DNA from: Pannonibacter phragmitetus_B
Lineage (GTDB): Bacteria; Pseudomonadota; Alphaproteobacteria; Rhizobiales; Stappiaceae
Assembly: GCF_050510895.1 (NCBI RefSeq)
Contig: NZ_JBNINT010000001.1
Location: 3,038,001 to 3,102,000 of the forward strand
Length of the DNA: 64,000 nt
Direction: 5' to 3'
In this document: positions 18,292 to 28,004 of the stretch, one piece after another
Position numbering within the stretch: position 1 is the stretch's first letter
How the letters are laid out: every line of letters starts with the position of its first letter
Translations under genes and position numbers: made by a program
Notes under the pieces: model-generated
Databases searched by the model: none
What the model saw: only the letters and a program-made list of their open reading frames with translations
What the model was told of the DNA's origin: nothing

Positions 18292-18442
18292 CGCAGCTGC
18301 TGGCTTGTGAGCATTTTTCCAGCCTCCGGCGGCGTTTCCGCCTTGCTTATGCCATGTAGCCTATTGAAATGTGGATCACGCTGCCCGCTTGCGGCATTGT
18401 GCGTTGAGTTTTAAGAACCTGATTCGCCCCTTGCGGCGTTGA

Positions 18443-18993
18443 ATGACCCCAGTCGGAGAAAAGTCCTTGCTGACCCGTATTCCGCGCCTTGCCGCTTTTG
18501 CCGCCCCGGTTTTAGGCCTTCTTTTGGGCCTGGGAGCACAGGCCATCACCAGCCCCGCTCTTGCGCAGGGCGAGGTGAAGGCTGTTCACGGTGACTGGCA
18601 GATGCGCTGCGACACCCTCCGGGAGCCGAAAGCGAGCAGTGCGCCCTCATCCAGAACGTGACCGCAGAAGACCGGGACAATGTGGGTCTTTCCGTCATCG
18701 TGCTGAAGACCGCTGACAAGCAGGCACGCATCCTGCGTGTTCTGGCACCGCTTGGCGTGCTGCTGCCCTCCGGCCTTGGCCTGCGTGTTGATGATGCCGA
18801 TATCGGCCGCGCGGCTTTCGTCCGCTGCCTGCCCAATGGCTGCATCGCCGAAGTGATCCTGCAGGATGACGTTGTGGGCAAGCTGCGCAGCGGCAAGCAG
18901 GCAACTTTCATCATCTTCCAGACACCGGAAGAAGGCATCGGCATCCCGATTTCGCTGACTGGCTTCTCCGCCGGTTTCGACGCCCTGCCGTAA
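18443..18993 (+). CDS. invasion-associated locus B (IalB) family protein, frame-broken
   Basis: A signal peptide (LAAFAAPVLGLLLGLGAQAI ... ALAQ) is followed by VHGDWQMRCDT, then the frame fails. The next frame continues TAEDRDNVGLSVIVLKTADK, APLGVLLPSGLGLRVDD, FVRCLPNGCIAEV and ISLTGFSAGFDAL, all IalB-family features with conserved Cys. One more C in the CCC run 18615-18617 joins them as DTPPGAESEQCALIQNVTAE, about 183 residues. TTG at 18467, with GGAG upstream, is an alternative start. It is a periplasmic protein; the family is named for Bartonella invasion, but the function here is unknown. Confidence 0.85.
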
Positions 18994-19019
18994 CCGCGCA
19001 GTCAGTACCCAGAGCTTTC

Positions 19020-19055
19020 AAGACCCGCCTGCGGCTTCTGCTGGCGGGTCTTTTC
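19020..19055 (+). terminator. rho-independent terminator after ialB-like gene
   Basis: A ten-base-pair stem AAGACCCGCC / GGCGGGTCTT with a 13-base loop is followed by TTCATTTT. It lies between the convergent ialB-like and kef genes and could serve both strands. Confidence 0.8.
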
Positions 19056-19062
19056 ATTTTGC

Positions 19063-20839
19063 TCACGTCTCCCGCTTTGGCGCCTCATCGCGCGGGGTAA
19101 GCGCATGCAGCCGGTCCGAGCCGGCAAATTCGCCCTCATTCAGCTGCAGTTCCGTCCGCTCCCGGTCGCGGCGGCGTACATCTTCCACAACTTCGTTGAT
19201 CCGCTCATCCAGGAATCCCCAGCGCCTCAAGCGCTGCCCGGCCGAAGGCGATGCTGGATTCGAACGTTTCCCGGATGTGGAATTCCACACCGAGCCGCGT
19301 CAGCGCCAGAGCATGGGTCTGGCTGCTGGCACGGCAGAACAGCCGCGCCTGCGGGCAGGCTTCGCGGATGGCGTGAATTGCACGCTCCATCACCCCGTCG
19401 TTTTCAACGCAAAGGGCGATCAGCGCCGCCTTGCCCGCCCCCGCTGCCATCAGTACATCGGCGCGGGTGGCATCGCCATAATAGACCTTGTATCCGAGCT
19501 TGCGGGCATAAGCGATGCGCTCCGGCCGCAGATCGATTGCCGTGATCCCCAGCCCCTCCGATGTCAGAAGCTGCGCGACCATCATGCCGAAGCGGCCAAA
19601 GCCGATGACGAGGACAACGGGTGTCGCATCCTCAAATGTCTCCGCAAACGGCGTCTCGACGCCGCGCGCCTTCAGCCGGGCACCGAGATAATCCAGCCCG
19701 GCACAGGCCACCGGCGTGAGCAGCATGGAGACGATCACCACAGCCGTCAGCACACTGGCCTCATCCGCTCTGAAAATCTGCTGGGAAACGGCCGCCGTGA
19801 ACAGAACGAAGGCAAACTCACCGCCTTGTGGCAGGGTAACGGCGATGCGCAGCGCATCGGCATTACTGGAACCGGAGATCCTCGCCAGCGACCAGAGCAT
19901 CAGCCCCTTGACCAGCATCAGCGCAATGACACCGCCAGCCACCAGCATCCAGTTGCCCCCAAGGACCGTGAAGTCGAGCGTCATTCCCACGGCCACGAAG
20001 AACAGCCCCATCAGCAGAGACCGGAAAGGCTCGATATCGGCTTCCAGCGTGTGGCGGAAGCTGGATTCGGCCAGCAGCACACCGGCCAAGAATGCCCCCA
20101 GCGCCATGGAAAGACCGACCGCGTGCATCACCCCGGCGCTGCCGAGCGCCACCAGCAGTGCGGCAGCCAGCATCACCTCCCGTGCCTTGCTGCGGGCGAG
20201 CAGCAGGAACAGCGGCGTCATCAGATAACGCCCGGCCACCACCACCCCCAGCACCGCGCCCAGCGTCAGCCCGATTTCCTGCAGCACCCCCTGAGACGAG
20301 CCCTGCGAACCGGAGGGGGCCAGGATGGCCACCAGCGCCAGCAGCGGCACAATGGCGATATCCTGCAGAAGCAGCACGCCAAAGGCTCTCTGTCCGTAGG
20401 CCGAGGAAAGCTGGCCTCGCTCCTGCAGGATCTGCAGGGCAAAGGCGGTGGAAGACAGCGCAAGGCCAAGCCCGGCGACAAGCGCGGGTTCGAGGTCCTT
20501 GCCCATAAGGCGCAACATGCCATAAAGGGCCGCGCCCGTCAGCAGCACCTGCGCGGTGCCAAGACCGAAAATATCCCGCCGCATGCGCCAAAGGCGGCTG
20601 GCATCCAGCTCCAGCCCGATGACGAAGAGCAGCAGAACCACGCCCAGCTCGGCCACGCCCAGAACATTGGTTGCCGAACCGAAGGCATTGAGGCCGAAAG
20701 GGCCGATGGCCATGCCAGCGATCAGATAGCCCACCACAGAGCCGATGCCGAGCCGCTTGGCCAGCGGCACGGCAACCACTGTTGCGGCCAGAAAGATGAT
20801 GGCTTCATTGAAGAGCGGTGGGGCGGATGCTGCGGCCAT
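19063..20839 (-). CDS. Kef/CPA2-type monovalent cation:proton antiporter, frame-broken near the 3' end
   Basis: About 590 residues when restored. The N-terminal two thirds are a CPA2 antiporter domain with some twelve helices (LGVAELGVVLLLFVIGLELD, GLALSSTAFALQIL, QDIAIVPLLAL). The C-terminal part is a TrkA-N nucleotide-binding domain (VVLVIGFGRFGMMVAQLL). The frame stops at 19205 after ALEALGIPG. The neighbouring frame continues DERINEVVEDVRRRDRERTE, the usual Kef C-terminus, to 19063. Removing one base in 19209-19220 restores it. It probably mediates potassium or sodium/proton exchange; there is no clear glutathione-gating evidence. Confidence 0.85.
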
Positions 20840-20917
20840 GGATGTTTCCTGATGTTCAGGCCTCTATACCCACAGCAGCCCCGGTGCTGACAAGGCGGAA
20901 AGTTCCCGATGCCCGCT

Positions 20918-21532
20918 TCACACCTCGAAGCCGAAGCTGCGCAGAGCGGCGCGCAGGCCCTCCGGCGTCTGATAGAGATGCCCCTTGAGACCGGCGGCCT
21001 CAGCACCTTCGATATTCTCCGGCAGGTCATCCACCATCAGCGTTGCCGCCGGATCATGGCCGTAGCGCTCGCACAGGCGCAGATAGACGGCAGGGTCAGG
21101 CTTGCGGGCACCGAATTCTGCCGAAACATGCGCCTGCTCGCCGAAGATATCCGTCACCTCAGGTGCACAATGGCCCAGCACCTTGCCCAGCAGCATGCCG
21201 TTGTTGGTCAAAAGCGCCGTATCGGCCTGCTCGCTCACCGCATTGGCCAGCGCCAGCACGGACGGGCGCGGGCGCATGACAGACTTGCGGATGCGCGCCC
21301 AGTCGGCTTCGGAAATGGGGTGGCCCAGCCCTTGCGAAAAGCCCGCCAGATAGGATTCCGCCGTTGCCGGGTCGCCCGCTTCCGCCCGAGCCTCCCAGCC
21401 CGAGCCCCAGATGGCGGGCTCGAACAGGCTGCGCGGGCGGCCAGTCAGCCGCTCCAGTGCGTCGCGCCGGGCCTCCCGGTCGAAATCATAAAGCACATCG
21501 TCCATGTCAAAGATGACGAAGCTGATGGTCAT
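20918..21532 (-). CDS. HAD-superfamily hydrolase, subfamily IA
   Basis: A 204-residue soluble phosphatase-like protein. It has motif I FDMDDVLYDFD (nucleophile Asp), motif II LLTNN, motif III Lys in GARKPDPAVYLRL and motif IV MVDDLPENIEGAEAAG. A cap-1 helical insert lies at about residues 18-85. The ATG is at 21532. An apparent in-frame fusion to tldD is an artefact of the tldD frame break. The substrate is unknown. Confidence 0.9.
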   Translation of the reverse strand: MTISFVIFDMDDVLYDFDREARRDALERLTGRPRSLFEPAIWGSGWEARAEAGDPATAESYLAGFSQGLGHPISEADWARIRKSVMRPRPSVLALANAVSEQADTALLTNNGMLLGKVLGHCAPEVTDIFGEQAHVSAEFGARKPDPAVYLRLCERYGHDPAATLMVDDLPENIEGAEAAGLKGHLYQTPEGLRAALRSFGFEV

Positions 21533-21566
21533 GCAAGGTCCCGCTGATCTGAGCGAAGGGATAGAA

Positions 21567-23005
21567 TCAGACAGCCGTGCCGCCGACGGTGAGCCCGTCG
21601 AGCCGCAGTGACGGCTGGCCGACGCCGACCGGCACCCCTGCCCCTGCTTGCCGCAGGTGCCCATGCCCGGATCCAGCGCCATGTCATTGCCGATCATGCT
21701 GACGCGGGTCAGCGCATCCGGGCCGTTGCCAATCAGCATCGCCCCCTTCAGCGGCGCGCCGACCTTGCCGTTCTCGATGCGGTAAGCTTCGGTGCAGGAG
21801 AATACGAACTTGCCGCTGGTGATATCCACCTGCCCACCGCCGAAGGACACGGCATAAATGCCGTTCTTCACCGAGGAGAGGATTTCCTGCGGATCCTTGT
21901 CGCCTCCCATCATGATGGTGTTGGTCATGCGCGGCATGGGAATATGCGCAAAGGACTGGCGGCGGCCATTGCCGGTGGGTTTCATGCCCATCAGCCGGGC
22001 GTTCTGCCGGTCCTGCATGTAGCCCACCAGAATGCCGTCCTCGATCAGCGGCGTTAAGGCCGAAGGCGTGCCCTCGTCATCCACGGTGATGGAGCCGCGC
22101 CGGCCGGCAATCGTGCCGTCATCGACGATGGTGACACCGGGGGCCGCCACGCGCTGGCCCATCAGCCCGGCGAAGGCAGACGTCTTCTTGCGGTTGAAAT
22201 CCCCTTCCAGCCCGTGGCCGACCGCCTCATGCAGCAGAATGCCAGGCCATCCGGGGCCCATCACCACGTCAAACGTACCGGCGGGCGCAGGCACCGCCTC
22301 CAGATTGACCAGCGCCCGGCGCAGCGCCTCGTCCACGCCCGCCTGCCAGGCCTCAGGCGTGATGAAGCGGGCGAAGCCCTCGCGCCCGCCGCAGCCGAAG
22401 GAGCCGGTTTCCATACGCTCGCCAGAAGCCGCCACAACGGAAATGGACAGGCTGACCATGGGCCGCACGTCACGCACCCGGTGCCCATCGGCACGCAGAA
22501 TGTCCACCACCTGCCAGGAGCCGCCGATAGAGGCCGTCACCTGCCGCACGCGCGGATCACGCGCCCGCGCAAAGGCATCAATCTCCTGCAGCAGCTTCAC
22601 CTTCTCCTCAAAACTCGGCCCCGCCAGCGGGTTGAGATCCGGGTAAAGCTGCACATTGGTGCGGGCGGGCGCGGCGGCATAGCTGCCCGCATGGCCGGAG
22701 CGCACCGCAGACACGGCATCCGCCGCCCGCTTCAGCGCCGCTTCCGAAATCTCGCCCGAATGGGCATAACCGGCCGCCTCACCGCAGACAGCCCGCAGGC
22801 CAAAACCCTGCGACGTGTCGTAATTGGCGCCTTTCAGGCGGCCATTGTCGAACACCAGCCCTTCCGACTGCCGGTATTCCACAAACAGCTCCCCATCATC
22901 CGCCCCCGCCAGCGCCTCCCCCACGATCCGCCGCGCCGCCTCCATCCCGAGCCCGGTGGCTTCAATCAGATCCGGAATTGCGGCGGCAGAAGGGGACTGG
23001 CTCAT
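21567..23005 (-). CDS. tldD: metalloprotease TldD, frame-broken near the 3' end
   Basis: A zinc protease subunit acting with PmbA/TldE (encoded at 27991-29332). The HEAVGHGLEGDFNRK motif (HExxxH) supplies zinc ligands, and NGRLKGANYDTSQGFGLRAV and IVDDGTIAGRRGS are family-typical. The frame derails after GMGTCGKQGQG; adding one G to the run complementary to CCCC at 21635-21638 gives VPVGVGQPSLRLDGLTVGGT and a stop at 21567, the normal end, for about 479 residues. TldD/E trims modified peptides and degrades unfolded substrates. Confidence 0.92.
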
Positions 23006-23235
23006 CGGTGTCTTTCAGCTGACTTGCGAAACAGGGACCCGGCGCACAGGCGGCACCGGTCTTGAGGTAACATAGCGGGTCAGGTGGGGGAATTCATCCC
23101 CTGTGGGGGAGCTTGCACGATTTGACTTCCATCAGACTAAACATCTCCCAGCATTGACCATCCCCCGGCTTCCGGCCATAACCGGCGCAAGAATTGGCCC
23201 TGCCTGTGGGGTGGGCCGGATGCAGGAGAGATGTG

Positions 23236-23460
23236 ATGAACCGTATGGAAACCCCGCGCATGCCGGGCGAGGCGCGTTTGCGCTATCTGGATGGTGATTT
23301 CCAGATCGAGTCTCCCGGCACCTTCGTGCGCTGCGCCGTAACCGGGCAGGCCATTCCGCTGGACGAGCTGAAATACTGGAACGTGGAGCGTCAGGAGGCC
23401 TATGTGGACCCCGCCGCTGCCCACACCCGCTTCGTGCAGTTCGAGGGCAAGGACCTCTGA
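23236..23460 (+). CDS. DUF2093 family protein
   Basis: A 74-residue protein matching the alphaproteobacterial DUF2093 pattern: GEARLRYLDGDFQIESPGTF, then RCAVTGQAIPLDELKYW and NVERQEAY. CAGGAGAG lies six bases before the ATG at 23236. The 230 bases upstream, to tldD, hold no gene. The function is unknown; the single Cys within CAVTG and the LKYWNV block are characteristic. Confidence 0.88.
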   Translation: MNRMETPRMPGEARLRYLDGDFQIESPGTFVRCAVTGQAIPLDELKYWNVERQEAYVDPAAAHTRFVQFEGKDL

Positions 23461-23556
23461 GGTCATTTCTGCGTGAGGCATGAGCTGGGCAGGCCCTGCC
23501 GGAAGCAAGGCGTCCGAATTGCTGAGAGAACCTTCAGCCCCTCCTGTTGCCGCAGC

Positions 23557-23704
23557 CCCCTCTCCCCCTTGAGGGGGAGATGTCTGCGCCAGCAGACAGA
23601 GGGGGTAGCAGCGCTTCAACACAGCACCACCTCTCATATGAGCGGACAGTCCGTTACCCCCTCTGCCCCCTGCCGGGGGCATCTCCCCCTCAAGGGGGAG
23701 AGGA
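23557..23704. repeat. inverted pair of ~50-bp miniature palindromic elements
   Basis: Left copy 23557-23608 and right copy about 23653-23704 are in opposite orientation. An identical 22-base core, itself a CTCCCCCTT/GAGGGGGAG palindrome, lies at 23561-23582 and, inverted, at 23680-23701. Each copy then has a second hairpin, TGTCTGC-gcca-GCAGACA on the left versus GCCCCC-ggca-GGGGGC on the right: different sequence, same stem. Both end in CAGAGGGGGTA. It lies in the DUF2093/lpxK intergenic gap (23461-23829), which holds no gene. Confidence 0.8.
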
Positions 23705-23829
23705 GTCGCGGTCTGACTGCCAGGCCAACCAGCACACTCCCGCCCTGACATCCCTCCATTGCCCCCGGCTCACCGGTCCCGGATCTCCGCTGCGCGTCGT
23801 CCGGAAAGACGATAGAGGGGCTTTGCCCC

Positions 23830-24854
23830 TCACCGGCTGCGGAAGGGGCGGTGGCGGAGGGTTTCGGCGATGAGGTCCATGAGGCGGGATTGCGGCTCGA
23901 TGCGCATGTCCACTTCCAGCACGGCGGAGCGTTTGGCAAGCCAGCGGTAGATTTCGCCCTCGGCGCTTTCGATGCGGGCCATGTCCTTGGCGGTGGTCAC
24001 CAGTTGCAGGTTGTCCGCCTCGGCACGGGTGAGAAGGCTCTGGGCTTCGGCTTCCGAATAGGGATGATGATCGCCGAAGGCGCGGGTCTCCACCACTTCG
24101 GCCCCTGCGGCGGTAAGGCTAGCGAAGAATTTCTCAGGCCGTCCGATGCCCGCATAGGCCAGCACCTTCTGCCCCTCGAACTCCGCGCCGTTTGTGGGCG
24201 TGATCTTTGCCTCGATGATCGGCAGGCCGCGCCGGGCCGCCAGATGCACGGCTTTGGATGCGCGATTCCCTCGCCCACCACCACCAGCGCATCGGCCTTG
24301 CGGATCTGGGTGGCAAGCGGCGCGCGCAAGGGCCCGGCAGGCAGGCACAAGCCGTTGCCGGTGCCGACTTGCGCATCCACCAGAGCCAGCGTCAGATCCT
24401 TGGCCAGCGCCGGGTTCTGGAAGCCATCGTCCATCAGAATGAGGCTTGCCTCCAGCGTGGCAGCGAAGGCTGCGCCTTCCGGCCTGTTGGCGGCAACGAT
24501 CGTGGGAGCGGCGGCCGCCAGCAGAAACGCCTCGTCGCCTACATCGGCGCCGCTGTGTTCTTGCGGGTCCACCAGCACCGGGCCCTTCAGCCGCCCGCCA
24601 TAGCCGCGCAGCAGGAAGACCGGCTTGTGTCCCTCGGCCTTGAGCAGGGCGCAGAGTTTCAGGGCAAAGGGCGTCTTGCCCGCCCCGCCCACGACAAAGT
24701 TGCCGATACAGATGACCGGCAGGCTGGCATGGGCCGATGGCGCCTGGTGCATGCGCCGGCCAGAGACCGCGCCATAAATGAAGGAGAGAGGCGAAAGCAG
24801 CGCGGCCTTCAGGTTGATCCTGTCACGCCACCAGAAGGCTGGAGCCGTTCTCAT
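23830..24854 (-). CDS. lpxK: tetraacyldisaccharide 4'-kinase, frame-broken
   Basis: Phosphorylates the 4' position of the lipid A precursor at the inner membrane. The N-terminal frame has INLKAALLSPLSFIYGAVS, the P-loop VVGGAGKTPFALKL and ILMDDGFQNPAL. It derails after VVVGEG; adding one base to the CCC run 24268-24270 joins it to NRASKAVHLAARRGLPIIEA and the normal C-terminus (AFGDHHPYSEAEAQSL ... VTTAKDMARI), about 341 residues. The start overlaps the waaA stop by four bases. It is normally essential, so the break is probably a sequence error. Confidence 0.93.
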
Positions 24855-26172
24855 TCCCCGGAAATCCCGTCCCTTGCACCGCTGTCAGCGTAGAGCAAAG
24901 GCCGCAAATGTTCCAGCGTGCGATCCAGTGCGCCTGCGCCCGCCTCCGCAACGGCAAGGGCGCGTGCAGCCATGGCCTTGCGCCCCGGCTCATCGGCCAG
25001 AAGCCGGGCAATGGCCGGGCCCAGCCCTGGCGGATCATCAACGCGCACCGCCGCCTGCGCATCCCACAGGTCGCGGTAGACGGCACGGGCATTGGCGACG
25101 AGCGGCCCGGTGACCAGCGGCACGCCAAGCTGTGCCGGTTCCACCGGATTGTGGCCGCCCACGGGCGCAAAAGACCCGCCGAGGAAGACGGCCGGTGCCA
25201 GCCGCAGGAACAGCCCCATCTCGCCCAGCGTGTCGGCGATATAGACATCCAGATCCGCGTCCGGAAACGCTCCGCAGGAGCGCTGTGCCGCCTTGAGGCC
25301 CGCGCCTGCGGCAAGGGCTGCGATATCACCGCCGCGCACCGGATGGCGCGGCATCAGCAGCGTCAGCAGACCGGGAAACCGCTCCGCCAGGTGCTTGTGG
25401 GCGGCGAGCACGATTTCGTCCTCGCCCGGATGGGTGGACGCGGCGAGCCACAGCGGCCGGCCTGCCATCTGCGCCGAAAGGGCTGCAACGGCGGCAGGAT
25501 CGGCCTGCGGCGCGGCGGCGTCGAATTTCAGGTTGCCGGGGAGCGCACATCGGCCACGCCGAGCTTGCGGTAGCGTGCGGCATCCGCCTCGCTCTGGGCG
25601 AGGCACAGGCTGACGCAGCCGAAGACGGCACGGCCGAAAGCGCCGCTCTTCTCCCACTTGGCGCCGGAACGGGCCGACATGCGCCCGTTGATGATGGCAA
25701 GCGGAATGCCCATCCGCGCCAGCCGGGCAAAGGTGCCGGGCCAGATCTCCGATTCCACCACCAGCGCCAGATCCGGCTGCCAGTGAGCCAGGAACCGGCG
25801 GACAAGCTGCGGTGCATCAAAGGGGGCATATTGATGGAACGCGCCCTGCGGCAGGCGCTGCGCGGCGATTTCCGCCGATGTGCGCGTTACCGTGGTCAGG
25901 AGCACGCTGGCGCCCTCACCCGTCAGCCGTTCGATCAGCGGCAAAACCGAGTTGGTTTCGCCAACGCTGGCCGCATGCAGCCAGACAAGCCGGCCTTGCG
26001 GGCGTGGGCGGGAGGCAACGCCGAAACGCTCGCCGCGCCGTGCCGGATCTTCCTTGCCCGCCCGCACGCGGGAGGCATGCAGCAGCTTCAGGACCGGCAA
26101 GGCCAGCCCTGCTACGGCTCCATAGGCGCGCAAGGGGAAAGATGCGGCGGCAGCAGCGCGCGCGTCAGCCAT
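24851..26172 (-). CDS. waaA: 3-deoxy-D-manno-octulosonic acid (Kdo) transferase, frame-broken
   Basis: Adds Kdo to lipid A precursor. The N-terminal frame shows WLHAASVGETNSVLPLI and VVESEIWPG (catalytic and acceptor-site motifs) and ends at GVADVRSPAT. The C-terminal frame continues GNLKFDAAAP, LWLAASTHPGEDEIVL, MPRHPVRG and LGGSFAPVGGHNPVEPA. One missing base in the GGGG run 25538-25541 explains the switch (RSPGNLKFD restored), about 440 residues in total. It overlaps the DUF374 gene by eight bases upstream and lpxK by four downstream. Confidence 0.94.
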
Positions 26173-26863
26173 GGCGCTTACCGGTCAGGGCATAGGCGCG
26201 GGCGGTCACCTCGTTGAGGCCTGCCTCAACGGCAAGGCGGGCCACTTCCAGCGCCTCATCATCGGCGTCATTGGCCACATAGATGGGCTCGCCAATGGCA
26301 ATGGCGGCGCGTCCGAACGGCAGGTTCAGGCTCGCCTTGTCCCAGCTGTTGAAGGTGAGGAAGCGGCTGGTGGCAATGGCAATGGGCACGATGGGGCAGC
26401 CGGAATGGCGCGCCATCTGCACGATGCCTTGCCCGGCAACACGGGCGGGGCCCTTCGGCACGTCTGCCGTCAGGGCCATGATGCCGCCATCCTTCAGCAC
26501 GCGCAGGCCCTCGATGAAGCCGCGCATGCCGCCGCGTTTGGTGATCTGATAGGACTTCTGGCTGCCCGAGGCGCGGATCAGCTTCAGGCCCAGCTTCTCG
26601 GCAGCCGTTGCGTTGATCTCGCCATCCGCAGAGCGGGAGATCATCACATGCACGTCCCAGTCATCAGGCCGGGTGAAGGGCATCATGAAATGCTGGCCGT
26701 GCCACATGGCACATATGAAGGGCCGGTGCGGCTGCAGCCGCTCATAGGCATCCGGCGGATCGATGACCATGCTGTTCGTCTTGCGCACGAAACGCAGGTA
26801 AGCCGCCAGCAGCGAGCCAGCGGCTTTCAACAGCGCGGGATTCCGGCCGAGTTTCTTTAGCAT
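26165..26863 (-). CDS. lysophospholipid acyltransferase-like protein (DUF374)
   Basis: 232 residues with the DUF374 acyltransferase pattern: ICAMWHGQHFMMPF (catalytic His), MISRSADGEINATAAEKLGL, GSQKSYQITKRGGMRG and ALTADVPKGPARVAGQG. The N-terminus has a short amphipathic/hydrophobic stretch suggesting membrane association. The position between DUF4170 and waaA is conserved in Rhizobiales and suggests a role in lipid A or envelope lipid acylation. The acyl acceptor is not known. Confidence 0.87.
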   Translation of the reverse strand: MLKKLGRNPALLKAAGSLLAAYLRFVRKTNSMVIDPPDAYERLQPHRPFICAMWHGQHFMMPFTRPDDWDVHVMISRSADGEINATAAEKLGLKLIRASGSQKSYQITKRGGMRGFIEGLRVLKDGGIMALTADVPKGPARVAGQGIVQMARHSGCPIVPIAIATSRFLTFNSWDKASLNLPFGRAAIAIGEPIYVANDADDEALEVARLAVEAGLNEVTARAYALTGKRHG

Positions 26864-26901
26864 TCTGTTCCTGACGTCACGCCCGAGGGATCAAGAGGCT
26901 C

Positions 26902-27147
26902 TCAGGCGGCGGTTTCCGGGTCCAGCAGGCGGTGCATGTGGACGATGAAATAGCGCATGTGCGCGTTGTCGACGGTGGCCTGCGCCTTGCTCTTCCAGGC
27001 GGTGTAGGCCGTCGCGTAATTGGGGTAGATGCCGACGATGTCGAGCTTTTCCAGGTCACGGAAGGTCAGGCCCTCCGGGCTCTCCAGCTCGCCGCCGAAG
27101 ACCAGATGCAGCAGTTGCTTGGGCTCGTTTCCGGTGCTGTTCGTCAC
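26902..27147 (-). CDS. DUF4170 family protein
   Basis: An 81-residue soluble protein: LLHLVFGGELESPEGLTFRD, LDIVGIYPNYATAYTAWKSK and MRYFIVHMHRLLDPE are the DUF4170 core. GTG at 27147 is preferred because AAGGAG lies six bases upstream; an ATG at 27189 would add 14 basic residues foreign to the family. It sits in the pmbA-to-lpxK operon. The function is unknown. Confidence 0.85.
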   Translation of the reverse strand: MTNSTGNEPKQLLHLVFGGELESPEGLTFRDLEKLDIVGIYPNYATAYTAWKSKAQATVDNAHMRYFIVHMHRLLDPETAA

Positions 27148-27206
27148 GATGTGCTCCTTGCGTCTTCTCTTGCGGCAATCGGGTGCCATTCCGGCGGCGC
27201 AGGGCC

Positions 27207-28004
27207 TCAGCGCAGCTTCAGGCCGCGCAGAAAGGCAGAAGCCTTTGCCGACAGCGCCTCACCGGCTGCCACCAGTTCCGGATGCTGCAACGTCTCGCGG
27301 TTATAGAGACATACAGCGCCGGACCAGTCCGTCAGCCGTCCACCCGCTTCCTGCACCAAAAGATCGGCAGCCGCAAGATCCCAATCATGGGCATTGGCCC
27401 GCGCAGCGGCGAGGTCCACATCTCCGGCGGCTACCTTGGCGATACGGTAGGCCAGGGAACCAATGGTCCCGGCGGGCACAATGCCGCCCTCTTCGGCAGC
27501 ACGGTTGAGAATGCCCTGCGGCCCTAGCAGCGTAGCCCCCTTCAACTCCTCGCGCACACGCGCCGTCACCAGCCGCCCGTTGAGGCGGGCGCCGCAGCCC
27601 GCGATGGCGCTGAAAAGCTCGCCCCGCACCGGATTGAGCAGAACCGCCACCACCGGACGGCCGTTCTCGACCACCGCCAGCGAAATCGTCCACTCATCCT
27701 TGCCGGCCAGAAAGGCCCGCGTACCGTCGATCGGGTCCACGACGAAGACGCGGGTCTTGCCGAGACGGTCGGGCGTATCCGCCGTTTCCTCCGACAGCCA
27801 GCCATAGTCCGGCCGGGCGGCGAGCAGCGTCTCGCGCAGATAGGCATCCGCCGCCATATCGGCTTCAGAAACGGGCGAACTGCCCGCCTTCATCCAGGTC
27901 TGCGGATCGCGTCCGAAGAAGCCGAGGGTAATTTCTCCAGCCTTGCGGGCTGCAGCTTCCAGAAGCGCAAGATCCGCCAAAAGGCCAGCGTCAGTTTCCG
28001 GCAA
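27207..28004 (-). CDS. inositol monophosphatase / CysQ-like 3'(2'),5'-bisphosphate nucleotidase
   Basis: A 265-residue Mg-dependent phosphatase with WLSEETADTPDRL, the metal-binding DPIDGTRAFLAGKDEWTISL and HDWDLAAADLLVQEAGG. The TTG at 28004 follows GAGG at a suitable distance and overlaps the pmbA stop by 14 bases, so translation is probably coupled. Substrate choice (PAP versus inositol phosphate) is not determined by these motifs. Confidence 0.87.
   Translation of the reverse strand: MPETDAGLLADLALLEAAARKAGEITLGFFGRDPQTWMKAGSSPVSEADMAADAYLRETLLAARPDYGWLSEETADTPDRLGKTRVFVVDPIDGTRAFLAGKDEWTISLAVVENGRPVVAVLLNPVRGELFSAIAGCGARLNGRLVTARVREELKGATLLGPQGILNRAAEEGGIVPAGTIGSLAYRIAKVAAGDVDLAAARANAHDWDLAAADLLVQEAGGRLTDWSGAVCLYNRETLQHPELVAAGEALSAKASAFLRGLKLR

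Larger units (their letters stand above)
17705..18442. other. 738-base intergenic region between ctaC and ialB-like gene
   Basis: Divergent upstream region of the oxidase operon (minus) and the ialB-like gene (plus). Short open frames here have no recognisable protein features. It contains a perfect 16-bp palindrome (18044-18059) and a perfect FNR/FixK-type box (18278-18291). The first 200 bases next to ctaC are GC-rich; the remainder is more mixed. Confidence 0.7.

Noticed and set aside
17705..18442. Small genes in the ctaC-ialB gap
   Set aside because: Several short frames exist, but none has a plausible start, hydrophobicity pattern or recognisable motif.
23557..23704. CRISPR array or insertion sequence
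   Set aside because: There are only two copies, in inverted orientation, with no spacers, no transposase and no target-site duplication seen.
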